Below, piece after piece: positions 48,809 to 58,876 of a stretch of 64,000 nucleotides of DNA (its first letter is position 1; the number at the start of each line of letters is the position of its first letter). This stretch comes from Anaerococcus rubeinfantis (GTDB lineage: Bacteria; Bacillota; Clostridia; Tissierellales; Peptoniphilaceae), in NCBI RefSeq assembly GCF_001487145.1, contig NZ_LN913016.1:1-64000 (forward strand). The letters are read 5' to 3'. Made by a program: the position numbers and the translations under genes. Under the pieces are notes generated by a model. That model was not told the origin of the DNA. It worked only from the letters and a program-made list of their open reading frames with translations, and ran no database searches.

Positions 48809-51800
48809 ATGACAATAAAGAGAAGAAAAGTTACCATGGACGGTAACACAGCAGCAGCTCATGTTTCTTATGCTTTTAGTGAAGTTTCAGCTATTTATCC
48901 AATAACTCCATCTTCACCAATGCCAGAATTTATTGATAAATGGGCAGCAAATGAAAGATTGAATCTATTTGGAAATCCTGTATCAGTTACAGAAATGCAA
49001 CACGAAGCAGGAGCAGCAGGAGCAGTTCACGGATCCCTTGCAGCTGGAGCATTGACATCTACATATACAGCAAGCCAAGGACTATTACTAATGATTCCAG
49101 ATATGTACAAAATCGCAGGAGAAAGACTTCCAGCAGTTTTCCACGTAGCAGCACGTTCCCTATCAACATGTTCAATCAACATGTATGGCGATCATCAAGA
49201 CGTAATGGCAGCAAGAGCAACAGGATTTGCTATGCTTGCATCAGGTTCAGTTCAAGAAATTATGGATCTTTCTCCAGTAGCTCACCTTTCAGCTATAAAA
49301 GCAAGAGTTCCATTTATGAATTTCTTTGATGGATTTAGAACAAGTCACGAAATCCAAAAAATTGATGTTTGGGATTATGACCAATTTGAAGATATGGTTG
49401 ATTGGAAAGCAATTGACGATTTTAAAAAGGATTCATTAAATCCACACAGACCAACTATGCGTGGTGTATTTGAAAAGAGTGGATATTTCCAAAGAACTGA
49501 AGCTCAAAATAAAGCTTACAATGGACTTCCTGAAATAGTTATTGATTATATGAATAAAATCAATGAAAAAATTGGAACAAATTATTCATTATTTAATTAT
49601 GAAGGTGCAGAAGATGCAACTGATATAATTGTAGCCATGGGTTCAGGTACTGATACAATTCAACAAACAGTAGAAGAGTTGAACAAAGAGGGAAGAAAAG
49701 TTGGACTTGTTAAAGTACATCTTTATAGACCATTCTCAACTAAACACCTACTAGAAGCGATTCCAGAAACAGTTGAAAGAATTGCAGTACTAGATAGAAC
49801 AAAAGAAAAAGGCTCAGCTGGAGAACCTCTATACTTAGACGTATTGGAAGCGTTCGCAGATTCTGATAGAAATCCAAAAATAATTGCAGGAAGATATGGA
49901 CTTGGACAAAAAGATACAAGACCTGCTCATATAAAATCAGTATTTGATAACCTAGCAAAGGAAGATCCTAAAAATCACTTTACAGTTGGAATTAATGATG
50001 ACGTAACTCACACATCACTTGATGTTGATGAAAGTTTCGTAATCTCTGATGGAAAAACAACTCGTTGCATTTTCTGGGGAAATGGTGGAGACGGTACAGT
50101 TGGTGCAAATAAATCTGCTATCAAAATTATTGGTGATAATACTGATATGTTTGCTCAAGGATATTTTGACTATGATGCTAAAAAATCTAACGGTCTAACA
50201 ATGTCTCACTTAAGATTTTCACCAAATCCAATCCATGCTGCTTACTTTATAGATGAAGCTGACTTTGTATCATGTTCACCACAAGCATATGTAAGACAAT
50301 ATGACCTTGTTAAAAACTTAAAAGAAGGCGGAATTTTCTTATTAAATACAATTTGGTCAGAAGATGAATTAGAAGATCACATTCCAAATTATTTATTAAA
50401 AGAAATTGCAGATAAAAATATTAAATTCTACACAGTAAATGCTTCAAAAATAGCTCAAGAAGTAGGCCTTGGACATAGAACAAACATGGTTATCCAAACT
50501 GCTTTCTTCATCCTATCAGAAGTTTTACCAATAGATGATGCAATTAAATACCTAAAAGATTCAATAGAAAAATCTTACGGAATGAAAGGTCAAGATATTG
50601 TTGATATGAACAACAAAGCAGTTGACCGCGCAAGTGAAGAATTACAAGAAATAAAAGTTAAAGAAGAATGGAAAAACCTAGAAGATGATAGAAAAGGTGC
50701 AGATGAAAATGAACCAGATTTTATCCAAAACATGGTTAGACCAATTATAAACTTACATGAAGATGACCTACCAGTTTCAACATATCTACCATATGATGAT
50801 GGTCAATACATGTCAGGAACTTCTAGATATGAAAAACGTGGTATAGCTTTATTTGTTCCAGAATGGAATATAGATAATTGTATCCAATGTAACCAATGTT
50901 CATACATTTGTCCACACGCTACAATTAGACCATTCTTATTAGATGAAGAACAAAAAGCTAAAGCACCAGAAGGATTTGAAACTAAAAAAGCTATAGGCAA
51001 GGGACTTGAAGGATACGAATTTAGAATCCAAGTTTCACCATATGATTGTATGGGATGTGGAAACTGTGTTGACGTATGTCCAGCTCCAAAGAAAGCCTTA
51101 GCTATGAAACCAATAGATGAACAAATTGAAAAACAAGCAGATAATTGGGAATTTGCTCACGGCGAAGTTGGATACAGAGATGACGAAATAGCTCCAACAA
51201 ATGTTAAAAATTCACAATTTAGCCAACCATTACTTGAGTTCTCAGGTGCATGTGCAGGCTGTGGAGAAACTCCATATGCAAAATTAATCACCCAACTTTA
51301 TGGTGACCATCAAATTATTTCAAACGCAACTGGATGTTCATCAATTTGGGGATCATCAGTTCCATCAATGCCATACTGTACAAATAAAAACGGAGAAGGT
51401 CCAGCTTGGGCATCATCCTTATTTGAAGATGCAGCAGAATATGGTTATGGTATGCTTCTTGCAACAAAATCAAATAAATTCTTACTAGAAACTCTTATGA
51501 AAAAATTCTTAGAATTAAAAGTTTCTACACCACTAAACGATGCATTCAACGAATGGTTAGAAAATAATGATGATTTTGAAGAAAGCAAAAAAGCTGCTAT
51601 AAAAATTGAATCATTAATAGCAAATGAAACTGACAATGAAGAAGCTAACAAGATTATCGAAAGAATTAAAAATCTAAAAGATTATTTAGTTAAAAAATCT
51701 GTTTGGATCTACGGTGGAGACGGTTGGGCTTATGATATAGGATTTTCTGGAGTAGACCATGTTCTTGCAAGTGGCGATGACATTAATATAATCGTATTTG

Positions 51801-52342
51801 ATACAGAAGTTTACTCAAATACAGGTGGACAAAGCTCAAAGGCAACTCCTCTTGCAGCTGTAGCAAAATTTGCAGCAAGTGGTAAAAAAGTTAGAAAGAA
51901 AGACCTTGGTTTAATGATGACAACTTATGGTTATGTTTATGTTGCACAAGTTGCAATGGGAGCAAACCAAGCTCAAACATTAAAAGCAATAAAAGAAGCG
52001 GAAAGCTATCATGGTCCATCACTAATAATTGCTTACGCTCCATGTATAAACCACGGACTAAAAGCAGGAATGGGTAAAACTCAAAGAAGAGAAAAAGAAG
52101 CTGTAGCAAGTGGATATTGGCACTTATGGAGATTTAACCCACTTCTTAAAGAAGAAGGTAAAAATCCATTTACATTAGATAGTAAAGATCCTACAGAATC
52201 TTTCCAAGAATTCCTACAAGGTGAAGTAAGATACGCTTCCCTCAAAAAAGCCTTCCCAGAAGATGCAGATAGATTATATGCAGAAGCTGAAGAAGCTGCA
52301 AAAGAAAGATTAGAATCTTACAAAAAAATGGAAAATAAATAA
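48809..52342 (+). CDS. nifJ: Pyruvate:ferredoxin (flavodoxin) oxidoreductase
   Basis: Oxidatively decarboxylates pyruvate to acetyl-CoA, reducing ferredoxin; it is the central enzyme of anaerobic pyruvate metabolism. All domains are in one 1177-residue chain: pyruvate-binding domain (YPITPSSPMPEF near residue 28), the gamma-like domain, a 2x4Fe-4S module (CIQCNQCSYICP near 690 and CMGCGNCVDVCP near 747), a proximal cluster Cys pair (CAGCGETPY near 814) and the thiamin diphosphate site (GGDGWAYDIGFSG near 968). AAAGGAG precedes the start. Confidence 0.97.
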   Translation: MTIKRRKVTMDGNTAAAHVSYAFSEVSAIYPITPSSPMPEFIDKWAANERLNLFGNPVSVTEMQHEAGAAGAVHGSLAAGALTSTYTASQGLLLMIPDMYKIAGERLPAVFHVAARSLSTCSINMYGDHQDVMAARATGFAMLASGSVQEIMDLSPVAHLSAIKARVPFMNFFDGFRTSHEIQKIDVWDYDQFEDMVDWKAIDDFKKDSLNPHRPTMRGVFEKSGYFQRTEAQNKAYNGLPEIVIDYMNKINEKIGTNYSLFNYEGAEDATDIIVAMGSGTDTIQQTVEELNKEGRKVGLVKVHLYRPFSTKHLLEAIPETVERIAVLDRTKEKGSAGEPLYLDVLEAFADSDRNPKIIAGRYGLGQKDTRPAHIKSVFDNLAKEDPKNHFTVGINDDVTHTSLDVDESFVISDGKTTRCIFWGNGGDGTVGANKSAIKIIGDNTDMFAQGYFDYDAKKSNGLTMSHLRFSPNPIHAAYFIDEADFVSCSPQAYVRQYDLVKNLKEGGIFLLNTIWSEDELEDHIPNYLLKEIADKNIKFYTVNASKIAQEVGLGHRTNMVIQTAFFILSEVLPIDDAIKYLKDSIEKSYGMKGQDIVDMNNKAVDRASEELQEIKVKEEWKNLEDDRKGADENEPDFIQNMVRPIINLHEDDLPVSTYLPYDDGQYMSGTSRYEKRGIALFVPEWNIDNCIQCNQCSYICPHATIRPFLLDEEQKAKAPEGFETKKAIGKGLEGYEFRIQVSPYDCMGCGNCVDVCPAPKKALAMKPIDEQIEKQADNWEFAHGEVGYRDDEIAPTNVKNSQFSQPLLEFSGACAGCGETPYAKLITQLYGDHQIISNATGCSSIWGSSVPSMPYCTNKNGEGPAWASSLFEDAAEYGYGMLLATKSNKFLLETLMKKFLELKVSTPLNDAFNEWLENNDDFEESKKAAIKIESLIANETDNEEANKIIERIKNLKDYLVKKSVWIYGGDGWAYDIGFSGVDHVLASGDDINIIVFDTEVYSNTGGQSSKATPLAAVAKFAASGKKVRKKDLGLMMTTYGYVYVAQVAMGANQAQTLKAIKEAESYHGPSLIIAYAPCINHGLKAGMGKTQRREKEAVASGYWHLWRFNPLLKEEGKNPFTLDSKDPTESFQEFLQGEVRYASLKKAFPEDADRLYAEAEEAAKERLESYKKMENK

Positions 52343-52388
52343 AAATTAAATCCTAAAAATAGCATATGAATCACTAAGTGTTTTATAA

Positions 52389-52417
52389 AACCAGGCTTAT
52401 ATAAGTCTGGTTTTTTA
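52389..52417 (+). terminator. Terminator of nifJ
   Basis: ACCAGGCTTA pairs with TAAGTCTGGT around TAT, followed by TTTTTT. Confidence 0.9.
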
Positions 52418-52503
52418 TTTTTAAAATAATTTTTTGAAAAAATTTTAAAAATTTATGCCAAAATTTAATATTTTCTATACTTTTTTATTTCATATTTTTA
52501 ATG

Positions 52504-52509
52504 TATAAT
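52504..52509 (+). promoter_or_regulatory. glmS promoter -10 box
   Basis: A perfect TATAAT preceded by TG, 27 bases upstream of the ribozyme cleavage site. No convincing -35 is seen in the T-rich sequence upstream. Confidence 0.55.
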
Positions 52510-52533
52510 TAAAAAACGAGGTAAAAGTATAGT

Positions 52534-52670
52534 AAGCGCCAGATCCCATTGGGATGACGAGGAATGGAGTTATCGAAAATTCGGCGGGTGCTCCATAGCT
52601 TTCACAGGCTCAGTATTTAACAAAAATAAGAAGCAATTCTTATGACAAAGTAAATAAAGTGATACCTCTA
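52534..52670 (+). ncRNA. glmS ribozyme (glucosamine 6-phosphate-activated)
   Basis: The self-cleaving riboswitch core is unmistakable: AAGCGCC at the cleavage site (cut expected between 52535 and 52536), GACGAGG...GGAGTTATCGA, the complement TTCGGCGGGTGCTCC, the pseudoknot partner region, and the 3' element GACAAAGT...AAGTGATACCTCT. It lies directly before glmS, so glucosamine 6-phosphate represses its own synthesis by mRNA cleavage. Confidence 0.97.
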
Positions 52671-52693
52671 AAATTTAATATTAGGAGGATACT

Positions 52694-54514
52694 ATGTGCG
52701 GAATAGTATGTTATAAGGGAAGGCTTAATGCCAGAGAAGTTATTATGGATGGTCTTGAAAGGCTTGAATATAGGGGATATGATTCGGCGGGAATCTCCCT
52801 TATTGATCAGGGTTTAATTAAAACTGTCAAAAAAAGCGGTAAGGTTAAAGTTTTAAAAGATGAGCTTTCAAAAAATCCTATAGAGGGAAATATAGGGATT
52901 GGCCATATTAGATGGGCAACTCACGGAGGTCCTTCAGATATAAATTCTCACCCCCATCTTTCAAATAATGGGAAAATTTCTGTAGTTCACAATGGAATTA
53001 TTGAAAATTATAATGAACTAAAAGAAAATCTCAAAAAGGAAGGATACAGCTTTAAGTCTGATACTGACACAGAAGTTATTGCAGTTTTGATTGAAAAATA
53101 TTACCAAGGAGATATTTTAGAGGCTGTAAAAAAAGCAAAAAATGATTTGAGGGGATCTTTTGCTCTTGGAATTTTATGCCAAGACGAAAGTGATAGACTT
53201 ATAGTTTTAAGAGAGGAAAGTCCTCTTGTTTTGGGAATAACTGATGAGGGAATCCTTGCAGCAAGCGACCTTCCTTCAATCATAAAATATACAAAAGATG
53301 TAATTTATCTTGAAAATGGAGATTTGGTTGATATTAAGGGCGAATCTTTTACAATTTATGACAGAAATTTCCAAAAAATTCAAAGGAAAATTTCAAAAGT
53401 TGATTTCTCTTTTGAAGATTCAACCAAGGAAGGCTTTGATCATTTTATGATTAAAGAAATTTTTGACCAACCAAAGGCAATTGCAGATACAATCAGATTT
53501 AAAATGACTGGCGATAGGGTTGATTTTAAAGAAAATTCATTTTCTCTTGATGAGATTAAAAATTTCAAGAAAATTTATATAGTTGCTTGCGGAACTGCCT
53601 ATCATGCTGGTCTTGTTGGGGCATACGCCTTGGAAAAATTTGCGAAAATTCCTGTAATTTGCGACATAGCAAGTGAATTTAGGTACAATGATCCTTTTAT
53701 TGATGAAAATACCTTGATAATTTTGGTAAGCCAATCAGGAGAAACTGCTGATACTCTTGCAGCTTTAAGACTTGGTAAGATTAATGGTGCAAAGACTTTG
53801 GTTTTGACAAATGTTGTAGCTTCATCTCTTGATAGGGAGGCTGACAAAACAATTTATTGTTATGCAGGACCAGAAATTGCAGTTGCATCAACTAAGGCTT
53901 ACACAACACAAATTATTTCTCTTTACATGCTTGCCCTTGATTTTTCTTTAAAACTTGGAACAGTTGATGAAAAAAAATATAAGGAAATAATTTCAGAAAT
54001 GAAAAAAATTCCTGAAAAAATCAAGGAAATTTTGGGTGAGAGCGAGAAAATAAAAACTTACGCAAAAGAGATAAAAGATTTTGATTCTATGTTTTATATA
54101 GGTCGTGGTCTTGATTATAAATCTGTAATCGAAGGATCTTTGAAACTAAAAGAAGTTTCATACATTCATTCAGAAGCCTTGGCGGCAGGAGAATTAAAAC
54201 ACGGAACCATCGCCTTAATTGAAAAAGGAACACCGGTTGTTGTAGTTGCAAGTCAAAAAAATATAATGGAAAAAACCATATCAAATGTAAAAGAAATTAT
54301 TTCAAGGGGGGCAAATATCTTTGCAATTTCAAAAAAAGATGATCATTTGAAAGAAATTTCCAACTTTAATTTCGAACTTCCACAAACAATTGATCCACTT
54401 TATCCAGTTTTATCTGTCATTCCTCAACAAATTTTGGCATATTATGTTTCATGTGCCAAGGGACTTGATGTTGATAAGCCTAGAAATTTAGCGAAATCAG
54501 TAACGGTAGAATAA
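52694..54514 (+). CDS. glmS: Glutamine--fructose-6-phosphate aminotransferase GlmS
   Basis: First enzyme of hexosamine synthesis, making glucosamine 6-phosphate for peptidoglycan. The 606-residue protein has an N-terminal glutaminase domain with catalytic Cys2 (MCGIVCYKGR) and RWATHGGP near residue 76. Two SIS domains follow, with CGTAYHAG and SQSGETADT, and the conserved C-terminus DKPRNLAKSVTVE. The GGAGG site precedes the start. Controlled by the upstream ribozyme. Confidence 0.98.
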   Translation: MCGIVCYKGRLNAREVIMDGLERLEYRGYDSAGISLIDQGLIKTVKKSGKVKVLKDELSKNPIEGNIGIGHIRWATHGGPSDINSHPHLSNNGKISVVHNGIIENYNELKENLKKEGYSFKSDTDTEVIAVLIEKYYQGDILEAVKKAKNDLRGSFALGILCQDESDRLIVLREESPLVLGITDEGILAASDLPSIIKYTKDVIYLENGDLVDIKGESFTIYDRNFQKIQRKISKVDFSFEDSTKEGFDHFMIKEIFDQPKAIADTIRFKMTGDRVDFKENSFSLDEIKNFKKIYIVACGTAYHAGLVGAYALEKFAKIPVICDIASEFRYNDPFIDENTLIILVSQSGETADTLAALRLGKINGAKTLVLTNVVASSLDREADKTIYCYAGPEIAVASTKAYTTQIISLYMLALDFSLKLGTVDEKKYKEIISEMKKIPEKIKEILGESEKIKTYAKEIKDFDSMFYIGRGLDYKSVIEGSLKLKEVSYIHSEALAAGELKHGTIALIEKGTPVVVVASQKNIMEKTISNVKEIISRGANIFAISKKDDHLKEISNFNFELPQTIDPLYPVLSVIPQQILAYYVSCAKGLDVDKPRNLAKSVTVE

Positions 54515-54571
54515 CTTGCACAAATAATTAAATATAGTATATTATAAATGAATTTATTTTACCAAAACCAT

Positions 54572-54597
54572 GAGAAGCCTTAGGGCTTCTTTTTTTA
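54572..54597 (+). terminator. Terminator of glmS
   Basis: AGAAGCC pairs with GGGCTTCT around TTA, followed by eight T residues. Confidence 0.93.
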
Positions 54598-54733
54598 TTT
54601 TAAAATATTTTTTATTTCGATTTTTCTATAAATTTCCCAATAAATTATTTTTAATATTTATTAGTAAAAGCTTGAAATATACGGGATTTTATTTATAATA
54701 TACTAAATTAATTAATAAAAATTAAAAAAATAC

Positions 54734-54762
54734 TTGACAGGATTTTTAAATGATAGTATTAT
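54734..54762 (+). promoter_or_regulatory. Promoter of the methionine uptake operon
   Basis: A perfect TTGACA and TATTAT are separated by 17 bases, just ahead of the T-box leader. Confidence 0.85.
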
Positions 54763-54774
54763 TGATTTATCAAA

Positions 54775-55036
54775 GAGATTAAAAAAAACCAGATAAAGAG
54801 AAGAGTAGTCGTATGGATTATTTTACAGAGAGCCCTGTTAAGCTGAGAGGGGTAAATAAAAAGTATGATGAAGATGGTCTCAGATGGGATAAGTCGATAT
54901 TTAGATTTATACGGGAACTCCCGTTACAGAGTTAGGATATGATAGTATCTGAAGTGGCATTTTTTAGTGCAAAAAAGGTGGTAACGCGGAAAATTTTCGT
55001 CCTTATTGTAGTTTATCTACAGTAAGGACTTTTTTA
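54775..55036 (+). ncRNA. T-box leader, probably methionine-specific
   Basis: The T-box sequence AAGGTGGTAACGCGG lies at 54975-54989. It is followed by the terminator stem GTCCTTATTGTAG/CTACAGTAAGGAC (54999-55029) and TTTTTT. Upstream lies a long stem I region with the AGAGAAGAGTAG base and later AAGTATGATGAAGATGG. ATG triplets in that region are candidate specifiers, which agrees with the methionine transporter genes downstream. Uncharged tRNA pairing through its NCCA end would prevent termination. Specificity is inferred from context. Confidence 0.93.
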
Positions 55037-55068
55037 TTTGCTCAATTTAGGAAAGAAAGGTTTTTGAA

Positions 55069-56277
55069 ATGATAAATATAAGTACAGAAGAGATAAAAAA
55101 TTTGGTAAAGGAAAATTTGGATTTTGCCAAAAAAATAAAAAATTACCTACATGAATATCCAGAGCTTTCAAGTAAGGAATTTGAAACTCGCAAATTTTTA
55201 ATAGATGAGTGCAAAAAACTTGGCTTAGAAATAGAAGAAGTTGAAAATTCTACAGGTTTTGTGGCAATTCTTGATACAAAAAAACAAGGTAAAATCTTGG
55301 GACTAAGAACTGATATAGATGCTCTTCCAATTTTAGAAAATGAAGAAAATCTAAAAGGAAAAAAGGAAGTTATATCAAAAAATCCTGGCGTAATGCATGC
55401 TTGTGGTCATGATTTTCACATGGCTCTTGCTCTTACAAGTGCAAAAATTCTAAGCGAACTTAAAGATAAGTTAAATGGAAAATTTTATTTTATTTTTGAA
55501 GAAGGCGAAGAAACAGGAGCTGGAATCCATGCAATGGTTAATCATTTAAAAAATATAAAATTTGATGCAATTTATGGAAACCATGTTGATAATCAAATCC
55601 CAACAGGAAAAATTGCAATTTCCAAAGGTAAAGTTAACGCAGGTTGTGCAGGAGTTGATTTTGATGTAATCGGAAAAGGCGGTCACGGTTCAAGACCTGA
55701 TTTATCAACTTCTCCAATAAATGCCCTAGTAGCTATTATAAATAATCTTAACCAAACTTGGGCGAGCGGACTTGATCCAAATGAAATCGTAACTTTGGGA
55801 ATTGGGTCAATAAATGCAGGCTTTGCTTCAAATGTTATTCCTGATAAGGCGAATTTAAAGGCTACTTTGAGATTTTTTGAAGATGAGGTTGGAGAAAAAG
55901 CCTTGGAAAAATTAAAAGATATAGCAGAAAAAACTGCAAGTATTTATGGTTGCAAGGTTAAATTTAACGATTATACAAGAGTTGTTGCCTATCCCGTTTC
56001 AAATGATGAAAATCTTTCAGAATTTGTAAGATCTTCTTTGGAAGAAATTTTACCAAATTCAAGAGTTGATAAAGAAGTTTCTTTTGGATCTGAATCATTT
56101 TATGGATATGGAAAAATTGCTCCAAGTGTTTTTGTAAGAATTGGTGTAAAAAACGAAGAAAAAGGATGTGGAGCTGGAGCTCATACTGAAAAATTTGATG
56201 TTGACAACGACGGTCTTTATTATGGACTAGCTTGTGCTTTAAATTTTTTGATAAATTTTGATAGAAAAGGAAGATAA
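55069..56277 (+). CDS. M20 family metallohydrolase (amidohydrolase/aminoacylase type)
   Basis: A 402-residue zinc-dependent hydrolase of the M20D class that removes acyl groups from N-acyl amino acids or related amides. The metal motif HACGHDFHMA lies near residue 108, FEEGEETGAG near 143 carries the catalytic glutamates, GKGGHGSRPD near 202 is the dimerisation-domain histidine, and the final GAHTEKF supplies another ligand. Being first in a T-box methionine operon, it may release methionine from N-acyl-methionine imported by the following transporter. GAAAGG precedes the start. Confidence 0.88.
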   Translation: MINISTEEIKNLVKENLDFAKKIKNYLHEYPELSSKEFETRKFLIDECKKLGLEIEEVENSTGFVAILDTKKQGKILGLRTDIDALPILENEENLKGKKEVISKNPGVMHACGHDFHMALALTSAKILSELKDKLNGKFYFIFEEGEETGAGIHAMVNHLKNIKFDAIYGNHVDNQIPTGKIAISKGKVNAGCAGVDFDVIGKGGHGSRPDLSTSPINALVAIINNLNQTWASGLDPNEIVTLGIGSINAGFASNVIPDKANLKATLRFFEDEVGEKALEKLKDIAEKTASIYGCKVKFNDYTRVVAYPVSNDENLSEFVRSSLEEILPNSRVDKEVSFGSESFYGYGKIAPSVFVRIGVKNEEKGCGAGAHTEKFDVDNDGLYYGLACALNFLINFDRKGR

Positions 56278-56278
56278 G

Positions 56279-57307
56279 ATGATTGAATTAAAAAATATTA
56301 GCGTAGACTTTGATGGTTTCAAGGCAGTTGATAGAGTTAATCTTAAAATTGAAAAGGCAGATGCCTTTGGTATAGTTGGATTTTCCGGAGCTGGAAAATC
56401 AACTCTTGTAAGATGTATAAATCTTTTGCAAAAACCATCAGAGGGAGAGGTTTTAATAAAAGGAGAAAATCTTTTGGACTTGTCTCAAAAAGATTTGAGG
56501 AAAAGACGTAAAAAAATCGGCATGATTTTCCAACACTTTAATCTTTTGAACAACCTTTCAGTAATTGATAATGTAATTTTTCCTATAAGAAAGGAAAATC
56601 TTTCAAAAGAAGAAAAAATAAAAAAGGCTCAAAAGCTTTTGGACTTGGTTGGAATTGGAGATAAGGCTGACTCATATCCGAGAGAATTATCTGGTGGTCA
56701 AAAACAAAGATGTGCCATAGCAAGAGCCCTTGCTTCAGATCCAGAAATTTTACTTTGTGATGAGGCAACAAGCGCTCTTGATCCAAAAACAACCAAGCAA
56801 ATTTTAAAACTTTTGGGAGAGATTAAAGAAAAAATTGGAATAACAATTGTAATAATCACCCACCAAATGGAAGTTGTAAAGGATCTTTGCAATAAGGTTG
56901 CTGTAATGCAAGATGGAAAAGTGATTGAAGAAGGATCAACCCTTGAAATATTTTCAAATCCAAGACACAAACTTACAAAAGATTTCGTAGAAACTTCAAC
57001 AAATGTAAACCAAACTCTAGAGGAAGTTAAAAACAATCTGGGAGTTTTGAAAAAAGGTGAATTTTTAGTAAAACTTTCCTATGTTGGAGAGGCGACAACA
57101 GAACCTGTAATAAATGAAATTTTTGAGAAATTTAATGTTAAGACCAATGTTTTGGCAGGAAATATTGAATTTATTACAAATGTTCCAGTTGGAAATCTTA
57201 TAGTAACCTTCAAAGACGAAGGAGAAAATATTGACAAGGCTATTGAATATTTGATAGCTGGTGGAACTAATGTACAAATTTTAGGAGATAGTAATGGAAT
57301 ACTTTAA
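56279..57307 (+). CDS. metN: Methionine ABC transporter ATP-binding protein MetN
   Basis: A 342-residue ATPase. The ATG at 56279, one base after the M20 stop, is taken because an AAAAGGAAG site precedes it. Walker A is GFSGAGKST near residue 37, the signature LSGGQKQR near 139, and Walker B LLCDEATSALD. The C-terminal NIL domain (about 265-340) is the methionine-sensing domain that shuts transport when methionine is plentiful. Its end overlaps metI. Confidence 0.96.
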   Translation: MIELKNISVDFDGFKAVDRVNLKIEKADAFGIVGFSGAGKSTLVRCINLLQKPSEGEVLIKGENLLDLSQKDLRKRRKKIGMIFQHFNLLNNLSVIDNVIFPIRKENLSKEEKIKKAQKLLDLVGIGDKADSYPRELSGGQKQRCAIARALASDPEILLCDEATSALDPKTTKQILKLLGEIKEKIGITIVIITHQMEVVKDLCNKVAVMQDGKVIEEGSTLEIFSNPRHKLTKDFVETSTNVNQTLEEVKNNLGVLKKGEFLVKLSYVGEATTEPVINEIFEKFNVKTNVLAGNIEFITNVPVGNLIVTFKDEGENIDKAIEYLIAGGTNVQILGDSNGIL

Positions 57308-57959
57308 TTATGCACTTTCAATAAAAGATAGGATTTTTGAAGATATAGGTCTTACATTTTATATGCTATTTTTATCAGCGATATTTTCAGGAATTTTTGG
57401 ACTAATAATAGGAGTAATACTCGTTGTTACAAACGATGGAGGAATTTTGGAAAACAAAAAAGTTTATAGCATTTTGGATAAGATAACAAATCTTTTCCGT
57501 GCGGTTCCTTTCATAATCTTACTTGCAGTAATTAGTCCTTTGACAAATTTAATTGTAGGAACAAGAATTGGACCAACAGCTGCAATCGTACCTTTAGTTT
57601 TTTCTTGCGTGCCATTTTTTGCAAAGCAAGTTGAACAAGCTCTTGCAGAAGTTGATCCAGGAGTAATAGAAGCTGCGGAAGCTATGGGAAATTCACCATT
57701 TGAAATTATAACAGCAGTTTATTTAAGAGAAGGCTTACCATCACTTGTAAGAGCCTCAGCCATAACCCTAATTTCACTTTTGGGACTTACAGCAATGGCT
57801 GGAACAATCGGAGCAGGAGGAATAGGAAATCTTGCTATAGCAGTCGGATACAACAGATACAAAAACGATGTAGTTATTATATCGGTAATAGTTATTTTGA
57901 TCATTGTCTATGCCATCCAAGGCATCGCCAATTTAATCATAAAAAAAACATCACATTAA
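57294..57959 (+). CDS. metI: Methionine ABC transporter permease MetI
   Basis: A 221-residue membrane protein with five spans and the EAA loop (EAAEAMGNSPFEIITAVYLR near residue 125) that contacts MetN. It overlaps the metN end by 14 bases, so the two are translationally coupled. Typical MetI length. Confidence 0.95.
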   Translation: MEYFNYALSIKDRIFEDIGLTFYMLFLSAIFSGIFGLIIGVILVVTNDGGILENKKVYSILDKITNLFRAVPFIILLAVISPLTNLIVGTRIGPTAAIVPLVFSCVPFFAKQVEQALAEVDPGVIEAAEAMGNSPFEIITAVYLREGLPSLVRASAITLISLLGLTAMAGTIGAGGIGNLAIAVGYNRYKNDVVIISVIVILIIVYAIQGIANLIIKKTSH

Positions 57960-57977
57960 AAATATAGGAGGAAAATG

Positions 57978-58850
57978 ATGAAAAACTTAAAGAAAATTGC
58001 CCTAGGATTGTCACTCGTACTAACTTTAACAGGATGCGGAAATAAGAAGGATGATACAAATTCAAATTCTTCCCCATCAAATCAAGCAAAAACTGTAGAC
58101 AGATTTGCTGATGCTAAAGTAATTAAAATTGGAGTTTGTGGAGAAAAAAATGAAGTTTTAGAAGATATTGCAAAAAGATTTGAAAAAGATACAGGAAAGA
58201 AAATGGAAATTGTACCATTTTCAGATTACAACCAACCAAACGAGGCTTTAAAATCTGGAGATATCGACTTAAATGCCTTCCAACACAAAAAATTCTTGGA
58301 AGATTATAACAAATCTCACAAAACAGATATAGTAGCAGTTGGAGATACCCTACTTGCTCCAATGGGAATATATTCTGACAAAATTAAAGATGTAAAAGAA
58401 ATAAAAGATGGAGACAAAATTGCAATTCCAAACGACCCAACAAATGGAGCAAGAGCCCTTTTCTTACTTCAATCAGCAGGTTTAATTGAGCTTGAAGGAA
58501 AAGAAGGAGATGCAATAACTCTTGATAATATCAAGAAAAATCCAAAAAATCTAGAAATAATTGAACTTGATGCAAGCCAAACAGCAAGAAATCTTACAGA
58601 AGTTGCAGCATCAGTTATAAATTCTGGAGTAGCAGTAGATGCAGGATTTGTTCCAACTGAGGATGCAGTTTATCTTGAAGATAAAGACGATCCAGCAAAA
58701 GCAATCTATGTAAATATAATTGCAGCAAGAAAAGAAGATAAGGATTCAAAAACTGTAGAAAATTTTATAAAAAATTATTACCAAACAGATGAAACAAAAA
58801 AATTAGTAGAAAAAGAAACAAAAGGATCAGAAATTCCAGCTTGGAAATAA
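57978..58850 (+). CDS. metQ: Methionine-binding lipoprotein MetQ, copy 1
   Basis: A 290-residue substrate-binding protein of the NlpA/MetQ family. The second of two adjacent ATG codons gives the better spacing (six bases) to AGGAGG. The signal peptide ends in the lipobox LTGC (Cys at residue 20). Family motifs are FSDYNQPNEAL near residue 75, LNAFQHKKFLEDYN and IPNDPTNGARALFLLQ. A strongly charged, asparagine/serine-rich linker tethers the domain. Confidence 0.93.
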   Translation: MKNLKKIALGLSLVLTLTGCGNKKDDTNSNSSPSNQAKTVDRFADAKVIKIGVCGEKNEVLEDIAKRFEKDTGKKMEIVPFSDYNQPNEALKSGDIDLNAFQHKKFLEDYNKSHKTDIVAVGDTLLAPMGIYSDKIKDVKEIKDGDKIAIPNDPTNGARALFLLQSAGLIELEGKEGDAITLDNIKKNPKNLEIIELDASQTARNLTEVAASVINSGVAVDAGFVPTEDAVYLEDKDDPAKAIYVNIIAARKEDKDSKTVENFIKNYYQTDETKKLVEKETKGSEIPAWK

Positions 58851-58876
58851 AATCTAAAAAATTAAGGAGATAAAAA

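Noticed and set aside
54775-55036. SAM riboswitch (S-box) as the control element of the met operon
   Set aside because: The leader carries the T-box sequence GGTGGTAACGCGG and the matching terminator; no S-box core was seen.
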